From assembly GCA_040752115.1 (NCBI GenBank), contig JBFMFB010000010.1, positions 1 through 64,000 on the forward strand: a stretch of 64,000 nucleotides of DNA. The letters run 5' to 3'. The position numbers and the translations under genes are program-made. Below the pieces are notes generated by a model. That model was not told where the DNA came from and searched no databases. It saw only the letters and a list, made by a program, of their open reading frames with translations. Below are positions 53,838 to 63,044 of the stretch, in pieces; position 1 is the first letter of the stretch, and each line of letters starts with the position of its first letter. Origin of the DNA: JBFMFB01 sp040752115. GTDB taxonomy: Bacteria; Pseudomonadota; Gammaproteobacteria; Burkholderiales; Sulfuricellaceae.

Positions 53838-55556
53838 TCATTCATTCGTAACGGCTTCGACCTCTTCCAGCGAGGTGAGGCCGCTCTTGACCTTGCGCAA
53901 GCCGGCGTGGCGCAAATCGTGCACGCCTTCGCGCCGCGCCTGATCGGCGATATCGTGGGCGGTGCCGTTTTTCATGATGATGCGGCTCATTTCATCAGTG
54001 ATGGGCATGACCTGGTAGATGCCCACCCGACCCTTGTAGCCCGTTCCCTTGCACACTTCGCAGCCGACGTGGCCGTAGGGCTGCCAGCTGCCGTCCAGTT
54101 CTTCTTCGGCGAAACCGGCGCGCAGGAGGGCTTCCTTCGGGATGTCCAGCGGTTTTTTGCAGGCGCACAGGCGGCGCGCGAGACGCTGCGCCGTGATGAG
54201 GATGACCGAGGAGGCGATGTTGAACGGCGCTACCCCCATGTTCATCAGGCGGGTGAGGGTACCCGGCGCGTCGTTGGTGTGCAGGGTGGACAGCACCATG
54301 TGGCCGGTCTGCGCTGCCTTGATGGCGATATCGGCGGTTTCCAGGTCGCGGATTTCGCCCACCATGATCACATCCGGATCCTGGCGCAGGAAGGATTTGA
54401 GCGCGGCTGCAAAAGTCAGGCCGGCCTTGTCGTTGACGTTGACCTGGTTGATGCCGGCAAGGTTGATTTCCGCCGGGTCCTCGGCAGTGGAAATGTTGAT
54501 GCCCGGCTTGTTGAGAATGTTGAGGCAGGTGTAGAGCGATACGGTCTTGCCGCTGCCGGTTGGGCCCGTCACCAGCACCATGCCGTAGGGGCGCTGCACG
54601 GCATTGAGCAACGCCTCCTTCTGCTCCGGATCGTAGCCCAGGGCATCGATGCCGAGGGTGGCGCTGGTAGGATCGAGAATACGCATCACGATCTTTTCGC
54701 CGTACAGGGTAGGCAGCGTGCTCACGCGAAAATCAATGGCGCGGTTCTTGGACAGCACCAGCTTCATCCGCCCATCCTGGGGCACGCGCTTTTCCGCGAT
54801 GTCCAACTTGGAGATCACCTTGATGCGGGAGGATATCTTGTCCTTGATGGCGAGGGGCGGCTGCGCCACTTCGTACAGCACGCCGTCGAGGCGATAGCGG
54901 ATGCGGTAATACTTTTCGTAGGGCTCGAAGTGGATGTCGGAAACCCCGGAATTGATGGCATCCAGCAGAATTTTCTGGATGTATTTGACCACCGGGGCAT
55001 CGTCAATGTCGGCGCTCGCTTCCTCGTCGCGCTTGGCCAGGGTCTCATCGTCGGTGAACTCGAGATCGCCGATATCCTCGGAAGCCAGATTCTTCAGGGA
55101 GGTGTCGCTGGCCTCGATAATTTTCTCAATCAGCTTGCCGAGCTTGTCCTCCTCCACCACCACCGCTGCTACGGTCAGGCCGGTCTGAAATTGGACGTCA
55201 TCCAGCACCTGCAGGTTGGTCGGATCGGAGGTGGCGATGAAGAGCTGCCTGCCGCGCTGATACAACGCCAGAACGCGCCGGCTTTGTACCAGTTTGAGAT
55301 CAAGGATGCCGGCCGGCAGATGGTCGGTGTCGATCGCGTCTAAATTGAGCAGGGGGAAGCCGAAGGTACGGGAGGCGACCTCCGCGATTTCAAGCGCCTT
55401 CAGCTTCTTGCTCTGGATGAGCTGCACTACGAAGCTGGTGCCGGAGCTGCTGGCCTGCGCCTGAATGGCGTCAGCATCGGCATCCAGCAACAGCCCCTGT
55501 TGCACCAGCGCGCGAGCGAGTCCGCTCAGATTACTGGGGATCGTTGCCGCGGCCAT
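53838..55556 (-). CDS. pilB: type IV pilus assembly ATPase PilB
   Basis: Extension ATPase of 572 aa. It has the N-terminal T2SSE domain, Walker A GPTGSGKTVSLYT, Walker B VGEIRDLETADIA and the tetracysteine zinc motif (CACKKP and CEVCKGTGY). PilA is not in this window. Confidence 0.96.
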   Translation of the reverse strand: MAAATIPSNLSGLARALVQQGLLLDADADAIQAQASSSGTSFVVQLIQSKKLKALEIAEVASRTFGFPLLNLDAIDTDHLPAGILDLKLVQSRRVLALYQRGRQLFIATSDPTNLQVLDDVQFQTGLTVAAVVVEEDKLGKLIEKIIEASDTSLKNLASEDIGDLEFTDDETLAKRDEEASADIDDAPVVKYIQKILLDAINSGVSDIHFEPYEKYYRIRYRLDGVLYEVAQPPLAIKDKISSRIKVISKLDIAEKRVPQDGRMKLVLSKNRAIDFRVSTLPTLYGEKIVMRILDPTSATLGIDALGYDPEQKEALLNAVQRPYGMVLVTGPTGSGKTVSLYTCLNILNKPGINISTAEDPAEINLAGINQVNVNDKAGLTFAAALKSFLRQDPDVIMVGEIRDLETADIAIKAAQTGHMVLSTLHTNDAPGTLTRLMNMGVAPFNIASSVILITAQRLARRLCACKKPLDIPKEALLRAGFAEEELDGSWQPYGHVGCEVCKGTGYKGRVGIYQVMPITDEMSRIIMKNGTAHDIADQARREGVHDLRHAGLRKVKSGLTSLEEVEAVTNE

Positions 55557-55628
55557 TCACCTTCCTGAGAGTGGGTTGCAAACGAACGAATGATGCACGC
55601 TGCATTTTTTTTTGTAAAGGCTGGTGCC

Positions 55629-56903
55629 TCACTGCGTTTTCGCGGCTGGCGGGAAGATGCGCACCACCTTCACCACCCGATCCTGAGTCTGCATGATTTC
55701 CAGGGGATGGTCGGCGATTTTAAGGCTGGTGCCGGCTTCAGGAATGTCTTCGAGGTATTCGAGGATCAAGCCGTTCAAGGTTTTGGGGCCGTCCAGCGGC
55801 AACGCGAGCCCCAATTTGCGGTTGAGATCGCGCAGCAGGCTGCTGCCATCCACCAGCCAAGTGCCGTCCGGCTGTTTACGGTAAGCGCCGGCAGCCGGCG
55901 GGAGCGTGCTGAATTCGCCGACGATTTCTTCCAGAATGTCTTCCAGGCTGATCAAGCCCTGCAGCTCACCGTATTCGTCCACCACCAGCCCGATTCTCTC
56001 GTGATTTTCCTGGAAGTACTGCAACTGGGTGAGCAGGGGCGTGCCGGCGGGCGTAAAGTAGGGCACCCGCATGGCCTGGTGCAAATCCTCAACATTCAGC
56101 TCCCCGCTCTGGGCTCGGCTCAGAACTCTGCGGACGTGGAGAATGCCGATGATGTTGTCCAGCTGATCCTGGAAGATCGGTACCCGAGTGTGGTGGCTGG
56201 TGGAGAGCTGGCCGCGGATATCCTCGATCGGCATCTCGATGTCTACGGCTTCAATCTGGCTGCGTGGAGTCATTACGTCCTCCACGGTGATGGTGCCGAG
56301 CCCTAATAGATTCAACAGGATGTTTTGATGCTTTTGCGGAATATAGTGGCCAGCCTCCAGCACCAGGGTCCGCAATTCCTCGATGCTCAAGGTGGTGGCC
56401 ATGTTGCCTGGAGACGGCTTGAGTCGAAGCAGCCGCAGCAGCGCACTGACGAACAGGTTGACGAACCAGATGACGGGATAGAATACCTTGAGCAGCGGCG
56501 CCAGCACGTAGCCGGCCGGAAAGGCGATGCGCTCTGGATACGTGGCGCCCAGCACCTTTGGGGTAATTTCGCTGAACACCAGTATCAGGAAGGTGACCGC
56601 CAGCGTGCCCACCGTCAGCATCAGCTCGCTGCCGCCGAACAGCCGGATGGTGATGATCGTGACCAAGGCGGCGGAGGCGGCATTGAGCAGATTGTTGCCG
56701 AGCAGCACCACGCCAAGCAGCTTGTCGGTTTTTTCCAGCAGCTGCGCGGTAAGTCTGGCACCGCGATTGCCGCTTTTGACCAGGTGCTTCAACCGGTAGC
56801 GGTTGAGGGTCATCATGCTGGTTTCGGCGGCGGAGAAAAAACCGGAGGCGACAAGCAGAATCAATAGGGCGGCCAGCAGCAGGCCTATGGGAATATCTTC
56901 CAA
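55629..56903 (-). CDS. CorC/HlyC family CNNM-CBS membrane protein
   Basis: The 424-aa protein has a DUF21/CNNM membrane domain (helices at about 5-25, 60-80, 95-115, 130-150), two CBS domains (about 200-330) and a C-terminal CorC-HlyC domain. It is linked to magnesium or cobalt transport. The TTG start has no visible ribosome binding site but begins as the family does (EDIPIGLLL). Confidence 0.88.
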   Translation of the reverse strand: MEDIPIGLLLAALLILLVASGFFSAAETSMMTLNRYRLKHLVKSGNRGARLTAQLLEKTDKLLGVVLLGNNLLNAASAALVTIITIRLFGGSELMLTVGTLAVTFLILVFSEITPKVLGATYPERIAFPAGYVLAPLLKVFYPVIWFVNLFVSALLRLLRLKPSPGNMATTLSIEELRTLVLEAGHYIPQKHQNILLNLLGLGTITVEDVMTPRSQIEAVDIEMPIEDIRGQLSTSHHTRVPIFQDQLDNIIGILHVRRVLSRAQSGELNVEDLHQAMRVPYFTPAGTPLLTQLQYFQENHERIGLVVDEYGELQGLISLEDILEEIVGEFSTLPPAAGAYRKQPDGTWLVDGSSLLRDLNRKLGLALPLDGPKTLNGLILEYLEDIPEAGTSLKIADHPLEIMQTQDRVVKVVRIFPPAAKTQ

Positions 56904-56963
56904 AAAAAGGCAGCCTTAAGCGACACGGAATAAGAAAGATTTTTTAAGTTTGGCAGGGGAGTG

Positions 56964-57797
56964 TCAAGTGCGGTGCAGGATGACTTCCAGCACAAATTTG
57001 CTGCCAATGTAGGCCAGCAGCAGGACTGCAAAGCCGCTCATGATCCAGCGGATGGCGGTACGTCCGCGCCAGCCGTAAACCTTCCGGCCGCCGAGCAGGG
57101 CGGCAAAGATGACCCAGGAAACGATGGCAAACAGGTTCTTGTGGGTGAACTGAAGCGGTTGGTGAAACAGCTCTTCGGAAAACAGCATGCCGCTTGCCAG
57201 GGTCAGCGTCAGCAAAACGAAACCAACGGTGATGATGCGGAACAGCAGATGCTCCATGGTAAGGAGTGGTGGCAGGTTTCGCAGTATGGCCGATGCCGCT
57301 CCGCCGTGCAGGCGACGTTCCACCATCGCCATCAGCACCGCATGGAGGGCGGCGATGGTGAACAGGCTGTAGGCCAGGATGGCGATCAGCAGGTGAATCT
57401 TGAATCCCAGCAGCTCGGAGTGAAGCACGGTGTGGGAGCTTGCCGGCAATACAATCGGCGCCAGCACGCTGACGGCGGCGACCGGCAAGACGAACGCCTG
57501 CAGCCCTTCCAGCTTGTAGCGGAAATTTTCCAGCCAGTAGATCAGCACGGTCGCCCAGGCGATGGCTGAAATGGTCGCGCCCAGGCCCAATTTCGACCCG
57601 GCGGATGCGATCAGCGACTGGTAGAGCAGGCCGGTGTGCAGCAGCAAGGGGATCAGGACGGCGCTGCGCTCCCACCCCGGCTTGACTGCCGGGGCGGCGT
57701 GCTCCGCAGATTTTGGGGCAAGCCACGTCGTGCGCCAGAAATATATGCCGAGCCCGGCATAGAGCAGGGCAGTCGCGAAGGAGAGCAGGTCGGTCAT
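56964..57797 (-). CDS. ypjD: cytochrome c assembly/HemX-like membrane protein (YpjD)
   Basis: The 277-aa protein has about eight membrane helices and the heme-handling family pattern (SLFTIAALHAVLMAMVERRL and THKNLFAIVSWVIF). In proteobacteria this gene usually lies next to ffh, divergently, as here. The ATG at 57797 is preferred to an upstream in-frame start. Confidence 0.88.
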   Translation of the reverse strand: MTDLLSFATALLYAGLGIYFWRTTWLAPKSAEHAAPAVKPGWERSAVLIPLLLHTGLLYQSLIASAGSKLGLGATISAIAWATVLIYWLENFRYKLEGLQAFVLPVAAVSVLAPIVLPASSHTVLHSELLGFKIHLLIAILAYSLFTIAALHAVLMAMVERRLHGGAASAILRNLPPLLTMEHLLFRIITVGFVLLTLTLASGMLFSEELFHQPLQFTHKNLFAIVSWVIFAALLGGRKVYGWRGRTAIRWIMSGFAVLLLAYIGSKFVLEVILHRT

Positions 57798-57810
57798 AAT
57801 GGTGTAAAAT

Positions 57811-57841
57811 TTTACGCTTTCGCAAAAGTCTACACTATAAC
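57811..57841 (+). promoter_or_regulatory. possible ffh promoter
   Basis: TTACGC (57812-57817) and TATAAC (57836-57841) are 18 bases apart in the short divergent gap between ypjD and ffh. The -35 match is moderate. Confidence 0.35.
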
Positions 57842-57877
57842 GTAGGCGGCGATTCAATCCAAGGAAGCTCAAAGCCG

Positions 57878-59227
57878 ATGTTCGATGCCCTCACTCACCG
57901 CCTTTCCGGCGTGATCAAAACCCTGCGCGGTCAGGCGCGCCTGACCGAGGCCAACGTCCAGGAAGCCCTGCGCGAAGTGCGTATGGCCTTGCTGGAAGCC
58001 GATGTGGCGCTGCCCGTAGCCAAGGACTTCATGGCGCACGTCAAGGAGCGTGCGCTAGGCCAGGAAGTGCAGAGAAGCCTCACCCCCGGTCAGGCGCTGG
58101 TCCAGGTCGTGTACCAGGAGCTGGTGCGGCTGATGGGCGAGCACAACGATGCGCTCAATCTGGCCGCCCGCCCCCCCGCCGTGATCCTGCTCGCCGGCTT
58201 GCAGGGCGCGGGCAAGACTACGACCGCGGCTAAGTTGGCGAAGCTGCTGCGCGAGCAAATGAAGAAAAAAGTGCTGCTGGTGAGCTGTGACGTATACCGT
58301 CCAGCGGCGATCGAGCAGCTGAAGACGCTTGCGCAGCAGTTGGAAACTGATTTTTTCCCGTCGCAAGCGGCGCAGCAGCCGGTGGCGATCGCGCTTGCCG
58401 CGCTGGATCATGCGCGCCGCCACTTCCATGACGTGCTGATCGTGGACACCGCAGGCCGTCTGGCGATTGATGCCGCGATGATGGAGGAGATCAAGCAACT
58501 CCATGCCGCGCTCGATCCGGTGGAAACCTTGTTCGTGGTGGATGCGATGCAGGGCCAGGATGCGGTGAACACTGCCAAAGCCTTCCGCGACGCGCTGCCG
58601 CTTACCGGCGTAATCCTTACCAAGCTGGACGGCGACGCGCGCGGCGGCGCCGCGCTATCGGTTCGGCAGGTCACCGGCAAGCCGATCAAGTTTGTCGGCA
58701 TTGGCGAGAAAACCAGCGGTCTTGAGGCGTTTCATCCGGAGCGCATGGCTTCGCGGGTGCTGGGCATGGGCGACGTGCTCACCCTGATCGAAGAAGCGCA
58801 GCGCGGCGTCGATCAGGCCGAGGCGCAGCAGTTGGCCAAGAAAATCAAGGCGGGCAAGGAATTTACCCTGGAGGATTTCAAGGCGCAGATGCAACAGATG
58901 AGGAAGATGGGTGGACTCAATGCTCTGATGGACAAGCTGCCGGCGCAGATGGGGCAGGCCGCCGCCGGGGCGCAGGTGGATGACAAAATCATCAACCGCA
59001 TGGAAGGGATCATCAACTCCATGACCCCGCAGGAACGGCTCCATCCTGCATTGATCAAAGCTTCCCGCAAGCGCCGCATCGCCGCGGGGGCGGGGGTGCA
59101 GGTGCAGGAAGTCAACCGCCTCCTTCAGCAGTTCGAGCAGACGCAGAAGATGATGAAGATGCTGTCCAGGGGCGGAATGAACAAGATGATGCGCAGCCTG
59201 AAGGGAATGTTGCCCGGAATGCGTTAG
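57878..59227 (+). CDS. ffh: signal recognition particle protein Ffh
   Basis: GTPase that targets nascent membrane proteins to SecYEG. The 449-aa protein has the N domain, P-loop GLQGAGKTTTAAKLA, DTAGRLAID, TKLDGDARGGAAL and a methionine-rich M domain (MKMLSRGGMNKMM). Confidence 0.97.
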   Translation: MFDALTHRLSGVIKTLRGQARLTEANVQEALREVRMALLEADVALPVAKDFMAHVKERALGQEVQRSLTPGQALVQVVYQELVRLMGEHNDALNLAARPPAVILLAGLQGAGKTTTAAKLAKLLREQMKKKVLLVSCDVYRPAAIEQLKTLAQQLETDFFPSQAAQQPVAIALAALDHARRHFHDVLIVDTAGRLAIDAAMMEEIKQLHAALDPVETLFVVDAMQGQDAVNTAKAFRDALPLTGVILTKLDGDARGGAALSVRQVTGKPIKFVGIGEKTSGLEAFHPERMASRVLGMGDVLTLIEEAQRGVDQAEAQQLAKKIKAGKEFTLEDFKAQMQQMRKMGGLNALMDKLPAQMGQAAAGAQVDDKIINRMEGIINSMTPQERLHPALIKASRKRRIAAGAGVQVQEVNRLLQQFEQTQKMMKMLSRGGMNKMMRSLKGMLPGMR

Positions 59228-59299
59228 GGCCTCCTAACCCCGGGGGTGGGTGGTATGGTAAAATCCAATCCTTTTCCATGCGAATTGAAAGACATCCCC

Positions 59300-60550
59300 A
59301 TGTTTAGCGCAAAACAGACCATCGAAAGCTTCGACTCCGAACTGTGGCAGGCCATGGAGCAGGAGCGCCGGCGCCAGGAAGACCACATCGAGCTGATCGC
59401 ATCCGAAAACTACACCAGCCCGGCGGTGATGGAAGCCCAGGGTTCGGTGCTGACCAACAAGTACGCCGAAGGCTATCCCGGCAAGCGCTACTACGGCGGC
59501 TGCGAATACGTGGACATCGTCGAGCAGCTGGCGATTGACCGCGCCAAATCCCTGTTCGGCGCGGAATATGCCAACGTGCAGCCGCACTCCGGCTCCCAGG
59601 CCAACGCCGCGGTATATTTCTCGGTGCTCAAGCCGGGCGACACTATTCTTGGCATGTCGCTCGCGCACGGCGGCCACCTCACCCATGGCGCCACGGTCAA
59701 CTTTAGCGGCAAGCTGTTCAACGCTGTCACTTACGGCTTGCACCCCGAAACCGAGGAGATCGACTACGACGAGGTGGCGCGCCTGGCCCGGGAGCATAAA
59801 CCGAAGATGATCGTCGCCGGCGCTTCCGCCTATTCGCTGGTGATCGACTGGAAGCGCTTCCGCAAGATCGCCGACGAGGTCGGTGCTTATCTGTTCGTGG
59901 ACATGGCGCATTATGCCGGGCTGATCGCGGCCGGCGTGTATCCCAATCCGGTCGGGATCGCCGATTTCGTTACCAGCACGACCCACAAGACTCTGCGCGG
60001 CCCGCGGGGCGGCATCATTCTGTCCACGGTGCAGCACGAAAAGGCGCTCAATTCGGCTATTTTCCCCAACTCCCAGGGCGGGCCGCTGATGCATGTCATC
60101 GCCGCCAAGGCGGTGGCGTTGAAGGAGGCGGCGAGCAAAGAGTTCCGGTTGTATCAGGAGCAGGTCATCGATAATGCCCAGGTGATGGCCAAAGTGTTGC
60201 AGGAGCGGGGCTTGCGCATTGTTTCCGGGCGTACCGACAGTCACCTGTTCCTGGTGGATCTGCGCGCCAAGAACATCACCGGCAAGGATGCCGAGGCTGC
60301 GCTGGGGCGCGCGCACATCACTGTCAACAAGAATGCCATTCCCAACGATCCGCAGAAGCCATTTGTCACCAGCGGCATTCGCATCGGCACGCCGGCCATG
60401 GCCACCCGCGGTTTCAAGGAAATCGAGGCGGAGCATCTCGCCAATCTGATCGCGGACGTCCTCGACGCGCCGCAAGACACGACAGTGATCACGCGCGTGG
60501 CGGGGGAGGTTAAGGCGATGTGCGCCAGGTTTCCGGTTTACGGAAAGTGA
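59300..60550 (+). CDS. glyA: serine hydroxymethyltransferase
   Basis: PLP enzyme that interconverts serine and glycine with tetrahydrofolate, feeding the gcv system at the left of the window. The 416-aa product has the PLP lysine in TSTTHKTLRGPRGG. ATG 59300 gives the family start. The stop codon is the first bases of the following repeat arm. Confidence 0.97.
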   Translation: MFSAKQTIESFDSELWQAMEQERRRQEDHIELIASENYTSPAVMEAQGSVLTNKYAEGYPGKRYYGGCEYVDIVEQLAIDRAKSLFGAEYANVQPHSGSQANAAVYFSVLKPGDTILGMSLAHGGHLTHGATVNFSGKLFNAVTYGLHPETEEIDYDEVARLAREHKPKMIVAGASAYSLVIDWKRFRKIADEVGAYLFVDMAHYAGLIAAGVYPNPVGIADFVTSTTHKTLRGPRGGIILSTVQHEKALNSAIFPNSQGGPLMHVIAAKAVALKEAASKEFRLYQEQVIDNAQVMAKVLQERGLRIVSGRTDSHLFLVDLRAKNITGKDAEAALGRAHITVNKNAIPNDPQKPFVTSGIRIGTPAMATRGFKEIEAEHLANLIADVLDAPQDTTVITRVAGEVKAMCARFPVYGK

Positions 60551-60618
60551 GGAGCCAGGCGTGAGGCGTGAGGCGGGGAGATTGTACGCCTCGCCCCTCA
60601 CCCCTCACTCCTCACCCA
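60547..60618. repeat. paired GTGAGGN heptad element between glyA and nrdR
   Basis: The left arm (60547-60580) reads GTGAGGA, GCCAGGC, GTGAGGC, GTGAGGC and includes the glyA stop codon. The right arm (60586-60618) reads CGCCTCG, CCCCTCA, CCCCTCA, CTCCTCA. It fills the whole 72-base spacer. Confidence 0.88.
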
Positions 60619-60622
60619 TAGC

Positions 60623-61096
60623 ATGAAGTGTCCTTTTTGCGGCGCTGCCGATACCCAGGTGATCGATTCCCGTGTCAGCGAGGAAGGCGACAGCGTCCGC
60701 CGGCGGCGGCGCTGCCCGGAGTGCAGCAAGCGATTTACCACCTACGAAACGGCCGAGCTGCGTATGCCGCAGGTAATCAAGCAAAGCGGCAGTCGCGCCG
60801 AATTCTCCCGCGACAAGCTGCGCCAGAGTTTCATGCGCGCCCTGCACAAGCGTCCCGTTCCCACCGAGCTGGTGGATGCAGCGATCGAGCGCATCGGGCA
60901 GCAAATCCTTGCCTTGGGCGAGCGCGAAATTCCTTCCCGGCAGATCGGCGAAATGGTGATGCACGAGCTGTACAAGCTGGACAAGGTGGCATACATCCGT
61001 TTCGCTTCGGTCTACCGCAGCTTCCAGGACGTGGCCGATTTCCGCGATGCGATCAAGGATCTGGACAAAAAGGTAACCAACCGGGGCGCCAAATAA
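60623..61096 (+). CDS. nrdR: ribonucleotide reductase repressor NrdR
   Basis: Zinc-ribbon and ATP-cone repressor of nrd genes. The 157-aa protein has CPFCGAADTQVIDSR, RRRRCPECSKRFTTYE and the ATP-cone starting near PQVIKQSGSRAEF. No ribosome binding site is visible: the start follows the pyrimidine-rich repeat arm by a few bases, so translation may be coupled or weak. Confidence 0.97.
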   Translation: MKCPFCGAADTQVIDSRVSEEGDSVRRRRRCPECSKRFTTYETAELRMPQVIKQSGSRAEFSRDKLRQSFMRALHKRPVPTELVDAAIERIGQQILALGEREIPSRQIGEMVMHELYKLDKVAYIRFASVYRSFQDVADFRDAIKDLDKKVTNRGAK

Positions 61097-61142
61097 CCAC
61101 GTTGGCAATTCGTGTCTCCCGTGGTTCAGGAAGCGGTTAAAA

Positions 61143-62237
61143 ATGTTCACTTCCGCCGACTACGAACACATGGCGCGAGCTATGCGGCTCGCCGAAAAAG
61201 GGCTTTGCACCACAACCCCAAATCCGCGCGTCGGCTGCGTGATTGTGCGGGACGGCGCAGTGGTCGGGGCCGGATTTCACCACCGCGCCGGCGAACCTCA
61301 TGCAGAGGTGCGCGCGCTGCGCGAGGCGGGTGCGCGCGCTCGTGGCGCAACTGCATACGTGACCTTGGAGCCGTGCAGCTACCACGGTCGCACCCCGCCC
61401 TGCGCTGAAGCGTTGATCGAGGCGGGGGTGGGGCGCGTGGTGGCGGCGATGCAGGATCCCAATCCGCTGGTGGCGGGGAAAGGACTGGCCCTGTTGCGTC
61501 AGGCCGGCATCGAGACGGAGTGCGGCCTGCTGGAGAACGAGGCATGCGAGCTGAATATCGGCTTCGTTGCGCGCATGACGCGGGGGCGGCCGTGGGTGCG
61601 ACTGAAGATTGCTGCCAGCCTGGACGGCAAGACCGCGCTCAGCAATGGCGAAAGCCGCTGGATCACGGGTGCTGACGCGCGGCGTGATGCGCACCGGCTG
61701 CGGGCGCGTTCCTGTGCGGTGCTGACCGGCATCGGAACGGTGCTGGCGGATGATCCCCTGCTCACTGTGCGCGAAGTGGAAACCGGACGCCAGCCGCTGC
61801 GGGTGGTGGTGGACAGCCGGTTGAATATGCCTCCCCGGGCCGCAATGCTGGCCGTAGGGCCGGTGCTGGTCGCCACTGGAAGCACGGACGAGGCGCGCCG
61901 TGAACGGTTGCGCGCAGCTGGCGCGGAAATTCTGGCGCTGCCGCTCGCACAGGGACGGGTCGATCTCGAATGCCTGCTGACGGAGCTGGGACGGCGCGGA
62001 ATCAACGAGGTGACGGTGGAGGCTGGAAAAACCTTGAATGGCGCGCTGCTTGCCGCCGGGCTGGCAGACGAGTTCATCGTTTATCTCGCTCCCCTGTTGC
62101 TCGGAGACAAGGCGCGCGGCATGCTGGATCTGCCCGAGTTAACCGACATGGGGCAACGGCGCGAACTGGAAATAAGAGAGTTGACGATGGTCGGCCGGGA
62201 CATGCGCATCCACGCCGTGCCGGTGAAGGAAGGATAA
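61143..62237 (+). CDS. ribD: bifunctional riboflavin deaminase/reductase RibD
   Basis: Carries out the second and third steps of riboflavin synthesis. The 364-aa enzyme has the deaminase zinc site (HAEVRAL and PCSYHGRTPPC, about 50-85) and a C-terminal reductase domain (from about 148). Confidence 0.97.
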   Translation: MFTSADYEHMARAMRLAEKGLCTTTPNPRVGCVIVRDGAVVGAGFHHRAGEPHAEVRALREAGARARGATAYVTLEPCSYHGRTPPCAEALIEAGVGRVVAAMQDPNPLVAGKGLALLRQAGIETECGLLENEACELNIGFVARMTRGRPWVRLKIAASLDGKTALSNGESRWITGADARRDAHRLRARSCAVLTGIGTVLADDPLLTVREVETGRQPLRVVVDSRLNMPPRAAMLAVGPVLVATGSTDEARRERLRAAGAEILALPLAQGRVDLECLLTELGRRGINEVTVEAGKTLNGALLAAGLADEFIVYLAPLLLGDKARGMLDLPELTDMGQRRELEIRELTMVGRDMRIHAVPVKEG

Positions 62238-62238
62238 A

Positions 62239-62844
62239 GTGTTTACGGGGATTGTCGAAGCGGTGGGCCGCATTGACCGGGTCGAACGGCGTGGCCAGGA
62301 TGAGCGGCTGGCTATTCAAGCCGGCGGCATGGATCTGAGCGATGTTGCCGTGGGCGACAGCATCGCGGTGAACGGGGTGTGTCTGACGGTGACGGCGAAG
62401 AAGGGCAGGATGTTCTACGTCGACGTCTCCCGCGAGACCCTGAATTGCACCGCGGGACTCGATGCGCCGGGCGAGGTCAATCTGGAAAGGGCGCTGCGCC
62501 TTTCCGACCGGCTTGGTGGTCATTTGGTGAGCGGCCATGTGGACGGCGTGGGCGAAGTGCTGAGATTTCAGCCGGCGGGCGAATGCTTCGAACTGGGCAT
62601 CCGGGCGCCTGGCGCGCTGGCGCGCTATATCGCGCACAAGGGATCGATCGCCGTAAATGGTGTCAGCCTGACGGTGAACCGGGTAAATGGCCACGAATTC
62701 AGCACCAACCTCGTTCCGCATACCCTGGAGGCGACCAATCTGAAACATCTGGTGCCGGGGGAACGGGTGAATCTGGAGGTGGATCTGGTGGCGCGCTATC
62801 TGGAAAGAATGCTGCAATCCCAGAACCCGAGCGACAAGGACTAA
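62239..62844 (+). CDS. ribE: riboflavin synthase alpha chain
   Basis: Dismutates two lumazines into riboflavin. The 201-aa protein has two lumazine-binding repeats (FTGIVEAVG start; second repeat near VSGHVDGVGEV). The GTG at 62239 begins one base after the ribD stop. Confidence 0.96.
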   Translation: MFTGIVEAVGRIDRVERRGQDERLAIQAGGMDLSDVAVGDSIAVNGVCLTVTAKKGRMFYVDVSRETLNCTAGLDAPGEVNLERALRLSDRLGGHLVSGHVDGVGEVLRFQPAGECFELGIRAPGALARYIAHKGSIAVNGVSLTVNRVNGHEFSTNLVPHTLEATNLKHLVPGERVNLEVDLVARYLERMLQSQNPSDKD

Positions 62845-62868
62845 ATCTTGGAAAAGCAAAAAAGCAAT

Positions 62869-63024
62869 TAACCACGAATTGCACGAATGAAACGCGAATG
62901 TTCACGAATAATCAACCAGAAAATGGTATTCAACGCCGATGAACAGGGATAAACGCAGATGTTTCAACCTGGATTATCCATCCAGGTATTCGTGAAAATT
63001 CGTGTCATTCGTGGTTAACTGCCG
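62869..63024. repeat. nested CGAAT element between ribE and ribBA
   Basis: The outer arms (about 62869-62915 and 62987-63021) carry TTAACCACGAAT and ATTCGTGGTTAA plus further CGAAT units. Inside are a CGCCGATGA/CGCAGATG tandem (about 62934-62960) and a perfect CCTGGAT/ATCCAGG hairpin (62968-62986). No FMN riboswitch was found. Confidence 0.8.
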
Positions 63025-63044
63025 TTTGTTGCAAGGCTAAATAC

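Noticed and set aside
62845..63044. FMN riboswitch before ribBA
   Set aside because: The conserved RFN segments could not be found; the spacer is explained by repeats.
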